From: Acanthaster planci
Taxonomy: Eukaryota; Echinodermata; Asteroidea; Valvatida; Acanthasteridae
Length of the DNA: 64,000 nt
Reading direction: 5' to 3'
Assembly (NCBI RefSeq): GCF_001949145.1
Contig: NW_019091406.1
Coordinates: 2,002,879 to 2,066,878, forward strand
The notes beneath the pieces were generated by a model that did no database searches, was not told where the DNA came from, and was given only the letters and a program-made list of their open reading frames with translations. How positions within the stretch are numbered: position 1 is the first letter of the stretch; each line of letters starts with the position of its first letter. Both the position numbers and the translations under genes were made by a program. Positions 51,695 through 63,060 of the stretch are shown piece by piece.

Positions 51695-52648
51695 TTACCA
51701 CGCCGTAATGGCAACCTTAAAACAACCTGAACACGTTGAGAAATGAGCTAGCCTTGTGTGGGGGGGCTCGGCCTCCAGAGGTGAGAGAATGGTTCGTTTC
51801 CTACAACGAAAAACACACCGTGTGCATTGCTCACACACGGATGGGGACCATCTTGAAGGCTTGAGCATGTGCACGATACTTCCACCGGTTTCGGCAGTGG
51901 GTGCACTAACTGAGGCGTTACGAGCTATCAGTTCTATCGCGTATGTGAAAACAAGAACTCGATGGACTGGAACACCGTGCGGAAAGGCAATGTATAGCAT
52001 GTGGGTTTTTTTTTCTGGGATACAGCTTAGGGCGCACCTGCAGTATTTACCGCCATGCCGTGTAAGGCGCGCAATAGAAGGAATAATTTCAAGTAAAATA
52101 AAGCGAAAAGATATGGGTTTCTTTTTCTCCCTTTCCCTTTTTAAAGCTCTGTGAGTTGCTGAAAGGTGCAAAATGCAAGATCCTGCCTTTTTACACCCTG
52201 TTGGAAATAAGGTTTTTTCCTAAAAACTGCTGGCACTATCCAGATACCTTATTCAGCTGTTTCAAGTGTCTTAGAATCGAGGTTTACAAAGCTTTCCAAC
52301 GTGTTGATCACAATCAGGATGTGCTGTGGTTAGGAGGCTTTTCTGGGTGTATCCTGAAGGGATTGTATCTGATACACGATGTCTATCTCGACGAAACTTG
52401 CTGCCGGTCACGCGTACTCATCAGAGGCTATGAGAGACTGTACACCGTGTCATGAAAGCAAATCAAACACAAACAGGCAATGCAGCCCGCTGGACTCAAT
52501 TATCGATCGACTGGCTTCCAGTGAGATGTACCGTATCCGGATAGTCACTGTGGAATACAGAAGCAAGGAGATCAGTTATCAATATATCAATGTACACCCT
52601 TGCGCATGTGAGCTAATTTCCTTGCATCCCTTTGCATTTTTTTTTTAA
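51695..52648. other. ORF-rich stretch of unknown nature
   Basis: Frames of 132 (plus, 51756-52154), 158 (minus, 51695-52171), 99 (plus, 52156-52455) and 89 (plus, 52379-52648) codons crowd into under 1 kb, more than elsewhere in the window. None contains a motif I recognise, and frames open on both strands usually mean composition rather than coding. A CCATTAC/GTAATGG hairpin lies at 51692-51711. It could be a decayed mobile element or a lineage-specific exon. Confidence 0.25.
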
Positions 52649-52911
52649 ATGTGGCTAGTTGTTCCCACTAATTCGAAAAAAAAAATTCTTAAATTTGCCC
52701 AGATTATGGACATACTTCTTCCATTTCAAATCTCGTTTATTTGGCTAGGCCTATTGAAATAAAGCCAAATAGTAAAAACAAGTGTTTACTATACGGATCT
52801 GTTTTATTACCAGACTCGGTCTATAACTGGGCCAGTGAATCTTTGGCGTTCTCCTTGGTCTGATTCCAAGGGCCCCTGAAGTATTCAACCGAAAAAATTT
52901 CGAAATGACAC

Positions 52912-53110
52912 CAGTGGCGTAGCTAGGATTTTACTAGCGGGAAGGGCACAAAGGGGGCACCAGCTTTCAGTGGCGTGGTTTCTTGGGTAGGCTATGCTTA
53001 TGTTAGCCTCGTTCACTGATCAAGACAGATTATGATCAATTTTTCCTCTCCAATTTCTGGGTTAGGTGCACACGGGGAGAGGCTTCGACCTGGGAGGGAT
53101 GCCCCATAGT
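52912..53110 (+). mobile_element. fragment of a hAT-type element (one end only)
   Basis: Starts with CAGTGGCGTAGCTAGG, a typical hAT terminal sequence like that of 15086-15312, and continues with GC-rich tracts. A second CAGTGGCG follows at about 52969. No matching opposite end or target duplication was found, so the element is truncated or rearranged; the right border is arbitrary. Confidence 0.55.
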
Positions 53111-54014
53111 CTCACCACTGTTCGAGGTGATTTAACATTAACATTTCGAACTCTGTGCATTTTTTATTTGGAAACTGCGTCAGGTATGTCTTGAACCGTG
53201 TAAATAATTGTTATTAAAAAGAGGAAATGTCGACCACCCTTTCAGGTTTTTGGTCTGGCAGATGGCAAATCAGTGGTTAGGGTCAAAATCCACAACGTTT
53301 CCAGTTTAAGCCGATACAAGCGAGGCGTATCGTGATTTAGTATGTTTGCTCGGACCTTGCGCTTATAAACCATGAAATCCCCGACGAGCGTCTGTGATTA
53401 ATGTGCTGCAAACGTACAAACAATCGCCAAGCGTTACCAACAAGGCCCTAATGGGATGATCTACCATACTAATTTATACCTTTAATTATTCGGGAGAGGA
53501 AAAAGGTATGCAACTTAGTGATGTATTTCGGAAATTTTGTTTTATTTTCTTTGGAGATTTAGAAACTGGTTTGTTTCCGCCTTTGCTGTTCTCTATGGCT
53601 GGTTTAATTTCATATATAGTCACCACAAGTCAATTATAAGTCGCGTCCAGTGACAAGAGTTTCGCCTTAACCATGATAATGGCAACCTTTCGTCATTCTT
53701 TACACAGCTGTTATTTGTTTGATTTCTTGACTGATCCCTTTAATTGAGTTTTAGTGACGTTTGTGCATATTTTTCGTTATCAGCTTTTAGAATCTTGTAA
53801 TTCAGTTTAGCCTTATTTTAGGCTTTGTTTTCCATCGGGAATATTTCTTTCCCTTAAATATTCCCCTTTCATGCTATACGAAAGGAATTCTAATAATTTT
53901 GAAAGATTTGGGATATCAAATTGAGTGGTACATCTATTAACATTTTCATTTTATTCGAAACTTTGTTGTAAAAAAAATCCGTTACCTCCCAAAAATGAAT
54001 GAAGCAAACGCTAC

Positions 54015-54161
54015 TGACTTTCATTACAGTTTACTTCAAGTACTCGTAGTTTCCCTAATGTTGACTTTCATTACAGTTTACTTCAAGTAGGCCTACTCGT
54101 AGTTTCCCTAATGCTGACTTTCATTACAGTTTACTTCAAGTACTCGTAGTTTCCCTGATGT
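54015..54161. repeat. three-copy tandem repeat, 47-bp unit; copy 2 carries a 6-bp insertion
   Basis: Units begin TGACTTTCATTACAG at 54015, 54062 and 54115. Copies 1 and 3 read CAAGTACTCGTAG; copy 2 reads CAAGTAGGCCTACTCGTAG, i.e. TA replaced by TAGGCCTA. Otherwise the copies are almost identical (ATG/ATG/GATG near the end), so the array is young. Confidence 0.95.
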
Positions 54162-57100
54162 TGTCTTCGTTTACTTCTACGAGCCCTTTTAGCCCGTGTT
54201 AATGTATTGTAGGTTTGGAAAACAAGATTCATAATTGTCCAAATAATTTGAAACAATTTATTTGGGTGATTATTCCAACGTAGATTATTGAGGTACACAA
54301 CAAAGAACGTCGTCCAATATCACGAAAACTCTTGTATATGCACTTGGCTCTCTGGTTTATAATGAGAAATGACAAAATTTTGATGCGTTATTTCCTTGAG
54401 TTCCGATTTGGCATCGTCTGGGAGGATAAGTCCACTTCCTATGCAGACGCAAGACACATTGAAATTAAACATTGGCTGAAAACACTGAAAGAAAGAAAAT
54501 TCATCAGTGCCAAATGTAACTGATACGGGCTAGAGTCGAGCGGCATTTGGAGCCAGACAAGGTTCTTCGCCATATCTTAATTTAAAAAATGGACTTGTGG
54601 GAAATAACCCTTCCAGGTCCGGGCGGCAAACGTACGTGCCTACATGAAAAGAAATAACAATAATGATAACAGTGATATTTGAATGAAATGGAGGGTTTGT
54701 AATATTTCCTAACACATTCCCTTTCAGATATTTGCTTTATTAAAATTCCATAGCAGTGGCGTGTATGCCATCTTTTTCATAAATGATGTGTGGTACAGAC
54801 GTTTCTGTTAAAACGACGTTACAATTACCGTTGTACAACTTGCTTTGCTTTCCTTGGTACACCTGATAAGTGACCATTGTTAACCCCTCCACTGACTGCC
54901 AACAGCCACTCCAATTCTCCTTCTACTCAGAGCTGTGCTTTATTTTAACCCTCTTCTCTTTCATTCAAGAAATCTTGAAGAATCTCGCGGGGTCATGCAG
55001 CGAACGCGCGACGTGCATCGTGTGCCTGGATGTCGCATCCGCGCAGCTGTGTAATTATTGGCGTTGATTGCATGCAGTCTACGTGCGGTTCTCCTATAAT
55101 GGTGGACGCATCTTGCAGGTAATTAAGGTGCACAAGGTCAGCTTGATATCTCAAAGAATGACATGGTCGGGTGCACTTTATCACCTTTCACTGACGCCGT
55201 GTTTTGTTTCGAGCAGGTTTTCTTTTCAATTCACAATTCCTTTTGACAGGAAACATTCCCTGTCCACATGCTAGCAGGAAAGTTGTGTTTTATTGCTCTC
55301 CGTGGAAAGTGTAAGGAGGGTCAGGAGTATACAGGTGGATTTTTGTCTGGATGTGTAAGTTTTTTAGGTTCTTGTCGTTGGAAATAGTCTCAAATTCCTA
55401 ACAGACCAACCAGCAAATTTGTACGTAACGTTGCGTATTTGATGAACAAAACAAATTAAACTGTCTTTCGCAATAAGACAAAAGCCCACAGCTTTAAAGA
55501 GCATCAATCCCAGAATTCTGATAAGCCTGGCAGCTAGTATTATATCCCTGTCACTCAAAAAGAATCTGAACTCATCCCCTTGCTGAAAAACCAGAGGAAC
55601 CAATTAAATCTCAGCAAAGCACCACCAGGCTTTCCGTGTATAATCCTGTACACGGGCATGTACCCTCTGCGAGGCGGGAGTGCTATCACTTTCCCGCGAT
55701 ATCCCAGGGCGAAAGCCAACTGCAGACGGACACTGAACAACTTCAGGAGTCTTCAGTCAGCCTCTAGGAGCCGAGATTCATATCGCTGCCCCCGCCACTT
55801 CGCCTGAGGGAGTTCCTCCCATGTCACCCTCCGGAGTCTGATGACGTCTTCTTGTCTTCCCGGCCGCACAGTTTATTGATATGGGGCGGAATATTAATGA
55901 GTGGATTTTCTTCATATTTGTTATTTTTTTGTAATTGGTAGGAGGCTGTACAAGGGCTTATTACTTTTGAACAACCCAACACAGAAAAGGTACCGAAATG
56001 AAAAACTTTGTATCTGCTGTGCTAGAATTAAGTTGCCACTATTTGAAGATGATGCAGATGCACTTTCCTCCCTTTGAAATGCAGCCAATGGTAAATATAA
56101 AATGTTCACACCTGCATTTGGGAGTTTCTTGTTTTCCTTGACAAAGTTGGGAGAAACCCTTTCGCACAAGATCTCCACCCCTGCGCGGAAGGTGTGCGGT
56201 ATCATTTGTCTTCGTAATTTGGAACAGGGACATTCCTGTTTGCAACATCAGAAGCCTCTATTGGCTTGGGAGATCGCAAAGCGGAACACGGGAATTTAGC
56301 CTAACTTCTATTGTTTCTGGGAAAAAGAGCTCTTTTGAGGTACCCCTTTGGCCAGTTTTACACAAGTGAGCGTTGTTTTCAACGCGTTTGATAACATCGC
56401 ACCCGGATCTGTAGTAAGTCATGACAGTGATCGGCGTCAAAAGTTTACCCTTTGGGTCGCCTCTAAAGTGCAGTAGAACGGGATTATTGTGGGGAACAGT
56501 GACCTGATAGTCATTTATTATTTCTTTGTTTAAAGTGATATGTCGTGATTGAAAGATCTACAATGAACAACTAAGATACACGAAAGAGCACAAAAGAAGG
56601 TATTTGGTCTGGAGCGCCCAGATCGGCCTCTCGGAATGACAACATGCAAAACAAATTCCTAGTTGTGTATAAATATGCGTTATGGCTATGCTGGCAAAGG
56701 GAGTGAGCGGCCCACTGAAAATGCACAGGCAATTTTTGCTCAGATCCGTCGGGTTTTTTCTTGGGAAAACCCATTGAAATTGTCTCAACTATTGCTCAAC
56801 TAGTCTTATTGGGTTTTGTAATTAAAAAAAAACATGAATTTATTAGTGAAAAGGGCCATTGTAGAAACCCTAGTCCTATCACATGGGACCACATCCATCT
56901 CATGCCGGGCCTGCCACATCCTACTTACACCCATGCTTGCACAATCTCACCTATACCTCCACCTAATCAAATCTAAATCTTCACCCATACTCATCGCTCG
57001 AGCTCCGAGCGTCGGTGACAGCGTTTCCCCATGCGGAAGTGTCGCGCACGAGCTGAAGTGTTGATTCGGCTCATCGGGCAAGCAAGGCTTATCCAGTCAG

Positions 57101-58775
57101 AGTTCACAGTGGGCCAGTACTATAGGATGGACTTTGCCAGTGAATTCCAATCTTAATTAAAGAATCATGGTAGTTAGTGAGATGCGATTTCCTCACTGCA
57201 AATTAGAACGTTGGTCCTGTTTTTAGCAATTGGCACCAAATGGCACCAAATTTGGTGAAAGCTACACCCTTAAAAAGGAGCTTAGAGTTTAAGCACAATT
57301 CTATACGCACTTTTTGTACCCACATTTTGACACGTTTAATCCACGACGTGTTTTTGTTACGTGTTTAGGAATGTGTTTAAATGCTAAGAGGATTTCAAAA
57401 AGATGAACATGTATCACGTAAAAGCACCCGAAATCACATCAGCCCCAGGTTCCAGCAGGTGGCGTACGTTTGTGCTGGGAACTAGGGGTGCGGGATGAGG
57501 TGGGGATGGGGGTTGTAGGGGATTACTTGCCTGGCCATGGAAATGTTCAAAGCAGGGGGAGGTGCTGACTTCTTGCGAGTGACACAGGGAGCGATGTTCA
57601 TGATACAGGTGTACATCTGTAATACGTATTAAACTCCTGCGGAACCTTACATAAGAACGGCATATTTATGGCTTTTAAAAATTGCTCTCCCTTTTTTAGT
57701 TCTTTATATACATTTTGGATGTTTGGAAGCCTGCCTTATTTTTTCTCACCCCGAAAATGTGGGGAGATGATTCAATAGCCCATCCCCCTTGGTCAAAAAG
57801 CGCGGTAAATATACCCCCATCCCTCAGGATTTACGCCCATGATTTCGCCAGTTACGTTCATTGCAATCCTGGGTTAGAGTCATACCCAATTATATTCTAT
57901 TAAGCGCAAAGCAGGAAGACCGTTTGTGCAGTGTGCTGGTATAAAATTTCGTGACGGAAAAGCCCATTCAAATGTATACCATTCTTGCTCAAAATTCGTC
58001 AAAATGCGTCTTCGCAAGCGAATTTATCGAGTTAGTTCGACCCATTTTCATGAAACTAAAAAGACACATTAAATTTAACCTAGCATAACACCTCGACTAA
58101 ATCCTTGCATAACATAAAATAAAATACATGTTAAATGTTAAATTAAATGCACTTGAAGTGTGCTAAAAGGTATTCAGCCCAAGGTATAGCTTTGCATTTA
58201 CATTAAGGGTCTCTAAAGTGTTGACTTATAAAAAATTAAAACGCAATAAATAGAGTTTGAATGTAATAAGTTAAAAAACAATTTTCTTGTTTATTGACTA
58301 ATTTAAAATGAGGAGTCTCTGTCGTAAAAAAGAAATACACTTAATGGTTCCTGTTTTCCCAAAGATCATCTACGCCTTTGACTGCATTTTATTTGCCCTC
58401 TTACCATCCTTAGCTGTTTAGGTATCAACATTAACAGGCTTTCATTTTGTAACAGACGAACCCTAAAACCATTTTGAAAAATTCTGCCCGTAAAATACTT
58501 ATCTCGTGTGTAAATCATTTACATTGGTCGTTAACGTTCCTAGATAAAACAAAAACAAGCGATATATGAAACTAAACCTGCTGGGGATCTTTTATCACTT
58601 GTTTTTCATCGTAGATATCAGTTTATCAACGATACAAAACGGGGTTAATGTGCTATTGGAAGCATGTTATTCAGAGGCACGAAGCGGCATACAGTACATT
58701 GCAATTAAAATTTAACCCTGCGAAAATGACTGGGGTAAATTGTAAAAAGAATTCACATTCAAATTCACTGGCGAA
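54162..58775. other. no gene recognised
   Basis: A GC-balanced stretch at 55600-55870 with short overlapping frames, followed by TTATTGATATGGGGCGG near 55872, may be regulatory. A relative of the AT-rich repeat family lies at about 57300-57400. No exon could be supported. Confidence 0.45.
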
Positions 58776-59107
58776 TTTCCCACTTGTGAAAAGAAAGCTG
58801 TTGATTATTTTCCCACTTGTGAAAAAAAGCTGTACAAATTTTTCTCACTTGTGAAATTTTTTCCCACTTGTGAAATAAAGCTTTAAAACACTTCCTCACT
58901 TGTGTAAAAGGTGTGAACATTTTTCCCACTGGTGTAAAAAGATGTGAAAAACTTTTCCTCTTGTGAAATAAGTTATGAATTTCCTTTTTCACAGAGGGGA
59001 AGAAGGTGTGATTTTTTTTCCACTAGAGGGAAAATGGTTTTCACAGATTGTGAAATGAGTATGCATTTTTCCAGATGGGAAAAAGTGTGAAATGTTTTCC
59101 CCTTTTG
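58776..59107. repeat. diverged minisatellite based on TTCCCACTTGTGAAA
   Basis: At least nine degenerate copies of TTTCCCACTTGTGAAA with variable spacers such as AAAGCTGT; copies are cleaner on the left and decay to the right. On the minus strand the array reads as FHKWEN-type peptide repeats for up to 75 codons (58765-58992), but unit length is not constant and the frame breaks, so coding is unlikely. The core is partly self-complementary (TTTCCCAC...GTGAAA). Confidence 0.85.
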
Positions 59108-62100
59108 GGGTTAACTTTCAGTTACAATGTACTGACTGTATATAACAGCTGAATACTGCTATATAAAAACAATTTTGCAAAGTACGTTTTCGGCCGTTTC
59201 ACACTTTCCCTCTCAGTTTTGAACATTTCTGGTTTTACCTCAGCTTTATTGATTAGTTTGATACCTAAACGCTCTCAAACAGTTGTCCTTAAAATATTTT
59301 CTTAAACTTCAGCTTGGGAAAAACAGGATATGTCTGAGGTGTTTTCCACTGAATTGGCTAAATTTCGCTGTTTAAAACAACAACGTTGCTATTCAAAAGA
59401 TGGATCCATAGATAAGGCGGGGGCGGCATCTGTTGATTGACATCCAGAGAAATAAAAAAAAAACGATTTGCTTGGAGCTGTTGCTTTTTTTTTAACAAGG
59501 CTGTCCCCTGTGTGCACAAAATAAATTCTGCATGAAAAGACAACCCAAGGATTAGAATTGTCATAACTGATCATCTTGTTTTGTTCTTTTAAACCATTTG
59601 TCCCGAGGAAATTTCCAAATGTCTGAGGGTACACAGGTAAAATGTCTCTTCACATCTCGGGGCCCGTTCGTCTTGGCTATGAGGTCAGTGTACTCTTTCA
59701 TAACTGAGGAAGTCGTTGTATAACAGACTGGTCCGGTACCAATGAGCCATGTTTAGAATATAAATAAGTAATTCCCCAGAAAATGATCGGGGATTCGGCT
59801 TACGATTTTTTTTTCTAATTTTTGATGGTGTTCTCTTTCGCTTTTTTTATTTTCAAAATGTCCAATTAGGACGGGTGACAATATGATTACTTGTCCAAAA
59901 GGTCGAACAAAGAAAATGTTTTAACTGCAGCTGGGGAGACACGCATGTCTGTGAAGTTGCTGCAGACGCCAGCAAATGGTGAGCATATAGGCGCACGTGT
60001 TATCTACCTTGAGCAGAAGCACCCCGTCATTGGTTGCAAAGAGCCATTTTGGTCGGGAGGTGTCCATTATTTTTGTTGGTAGCAATGCGACCGTAATGCG
60101 TGCATTTCACAATCGCATGTGAACAGCGAAGTGCAGTTCCTGGCAAAGGAGCTTTCCCTACCACGGAAATTGCGCCCTCTTTTGGGCCAGTTCGTGGCTC
60201 ATTGCCACCTATACGTAGCAACAACTGTTGGACCTATCCTGATTACGAAGAATTGTGCAAGCGAGAACCAAGCAGTCAGCCATCCATTGAACATTCATTG
60301 GCGAGGAGGTCCCCCCGGAACGGGGCCAGTTCCTATACAGCTTGAACCTCCGAACTGAAGTCCGCGGATATAGAAGACGTTATAAGGACTCGATGAGGTC
60401 CACACAATGTTTCCTTTCTCTGACAAACAGTTTCAGAGGCATGTATTCTTATTCCTCCATGGGGTGACCAAATGTAGAGGGACGGTCAAGGAAAAAGCAT
60501 GAAAAATCCAACTTGAAGGAGCTATTACAGAAGTTGGAGAAAATAAGCATTTCTCGCTAGTTTACCTCTTTCACAGGTATAACAACCGAATGTCCATACT
60601 CGTGCGCTTGTTTTTGTGTGCAGTGTTGTTTATGCAAAGAACACATATGTGTTTGTCATAACAATATCCCATTCAAACCTACACACAAGTAACTGATGTG
60701 TTTTTCCACCGCCTGTTCATCACCATTCTCTGCGTATCATCGTTACATTAAAGCTTTCGAAATTACAAATCTGTTTATTTTTTTTTCTTCTGGAACTGAC
60801 TGGAATTGAAAATTAATCAAAGACCGTGGCTGGGTCTTCTTGATGAAACGTTTCTCTCACGTCAAATCATGATATTCAACAAGAGGAGGTAATTCTCGTG
60901 GTGTCCTAATGACCCCTTGCTGAAGGATTTTGGTCGACATTATGCGTGGATTTACTTGGCGCAAGGTATCGGATCAATACGGTCTCCTGGTCACATGACT
61001 GTTCTATAAGAAATAAGAAGCCCGTTTTCTGTGGCGAATAGTATCGATCAGTGCCTAAATTTTCTGGCAAAACACTAAGTCTTTTCTTCAGAAGCCCCAT
61101 GAAAGTATTATCCAAGTTGGAGCCTATCGTTCTGGTGTAAAAATGTAAAATGTAGTCACATTCTTGGTTTCAAACTTGAAAAGAAGCACCTTCTATGCGG
61201 CAAATAGCAGATTCATAAAGAAAGTTGAAGTACATATATGCGTTTATTCCTCAGAACATATTGTGTTAGGGTTCATTATCCACCTTTCAAAGTGCAAATA
61301 TAATGTGGCCTGGACGGATAAACATTTTCCCTAGTCCAGACAGCTCCAAATCAGTTGACTTGAATAGCTTGAGTGGGCAAGAAACAAACTACCGAACAAG
61401 TTATCTTTTTCTCACTGTACTTCTCTTCCTTATCTTTTGGATTTCATGGGACGTCCTACAATATGGTGGAAGCATTGAGTTATCTTGCTGAATGATTTCA
61501 CACGATTTTTTCACTCCTGCATCTCTCTATCGGTCCTCTCCTCGCTGCATGATAATGTTGAAATTATGGATCGAACATCTCAGGTAACATCCAAAGTTAC
61601 AGGGACATTTTCTCCTTTCGGTGGCACAAACCTGATCACGTGCCGTGACATTGCATCATGAGTGCAATGTTGACTTGAATCAATTGATGAACATAACTAA
61701 ACTCGCAGAACTTCAATGGCACAATTTCTTCTCGTCTGCGCTTGCCAAAAAGTCGAGAAAATTACCAAACTTAATGCGTTGTAATCCTCCACGGAAATGT
61801 GATCTCTATTTGAAGAATAATCTCATTTTCGTCATGTAAATGTCGAAGTCTATGAAATCCACCCTCGTGGAAAGATGTTGAACATGTCGTTGGTACCTCG
61901 CACCACTGATGACCAATCCAAGCGCCGTTACGTTAGTGCGATAGGCTGTGACGTCAACGATCTAATTTTACCTGATTTTCCCAATTAACTTTGCAGGTGT
62001 TTGACAAAATTGTGATTTTCGTTTTGCGTATGGGGTACATTTCCTGGTAACGGTGGCCTTGGGTGTTTATTGACAGAGAGAAGTGAGGCCCTAATTGTCT

Positions 62101-62767
62101 CTTTCGGGATTAATAGAAAGACGATGAAGGATGGACCAAGATTAAACTAAGTTTACTTGATGCACAGATGTTAATGGTTTTCTGCCCCTGATCTCACGAG
62201 ATTGTTTTGATATATCAAACGGGATTTCACCCAAGGATGTGAACTTAAGCATGGGTTTATCTCGGTTGTCTATAAAGTGTTACTAATGAAATGTTGTTTT
62301 CATGAGGCAGTTTTCTGGATGTTAATGTACATACGTATGTATCAACGATAGCTCTAGATTACTCGACTTTAAGAATTTGATATCGTCAGTTCTTTAGCTA
62401 TTGGCCTTTATAATATTTATATGGATTATCGAACTTACTTGAATATCTATAGGCACAATACATCGTTTGCAAGGTGAAATTAAACCCAACGACTTAAATG
62501 TTTAGTGTCCAATAATTATTGGAAAGAGAAAGCCCACTCTCCCAGCTCTGCTTACAATCTTTTGTTGATATCTGGCCTATGGCGTCGTCATGAGCTACCG
62601 CTGAGAATGGTAGCTCAGAACGTCAGCTCAGGAAACGCTCGTCTCCTGTAATTTGATTGAAGTCTGAATTGGTTGTGGCCGGATTAATTGTTTGATGTGC
62701 ACTTGAAACAAAGAGAAAAGGGAGATAACTACAAATTGCTGTGTTGATTTATCCACCTGCAAGCCAG
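59108..62767. other. no gene recognised
   Basis: Frames of up to 81 codons around 59890-60360 overlap each other without domains. A GAGCTACC/GGTAGCTC hairpin lies at 62591-62615. Nothing else stands out. Confidence 0.5.
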
Positions 62768-63060
62768 CAGGGGTGGATCCAGGATTTTCCAAAAAGGGGG
62801 GCGTAAACTTAAGCTGTAATGGTACAATGCCCGTGCGAAGCCCTTACAGCGTGGGGTCTAGGGCCCGCTTAAGGGGCCTGGGGAAATTTTGGAGTGTAGT
62901 TGCTCTGTGGTGCAATTTCAGGCCGTATGACCCTTTTATGTCTTTGTCGCGTTTATGGGGTTGGGTCTCTCCTTCTTTTTTCTTCCCTTCCCTCTACACC
63001 GTGTTAAATACACGTCGGGCAAAATCCAAAATTAATTTACATCTCCCGGGCTCAAAGTCA
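62768..63060 (+). mobile_element. fragment of a hAT-like element
   Basis: Begins CAGGGGTGGATCCAGGATTT, a well-known type of hAT-like terminal sequence, followed by a G-run and a GGGTCTAGGGCCCGC-type GC-rich block usual in such elements. The opposite end is not found before the sequence turns AT-rich near 63060, so the right border is approximate and no target duplication can be shown. The 99-codon frame across it is incidental. Confidence 0.5.

Noticed and set aside
54015-54161. CRISPR-like array
   Set aside because: Three directly adjacent near-identical 47-bp copies without unique spacers, in eukaryotic-looking DNA: a simple tandem repeat.
58765-58992. Repeat protein with FHKWEN motifs
   Set aside because: It is the translation of a minisatellite with irregular unit length and no start or splice context.
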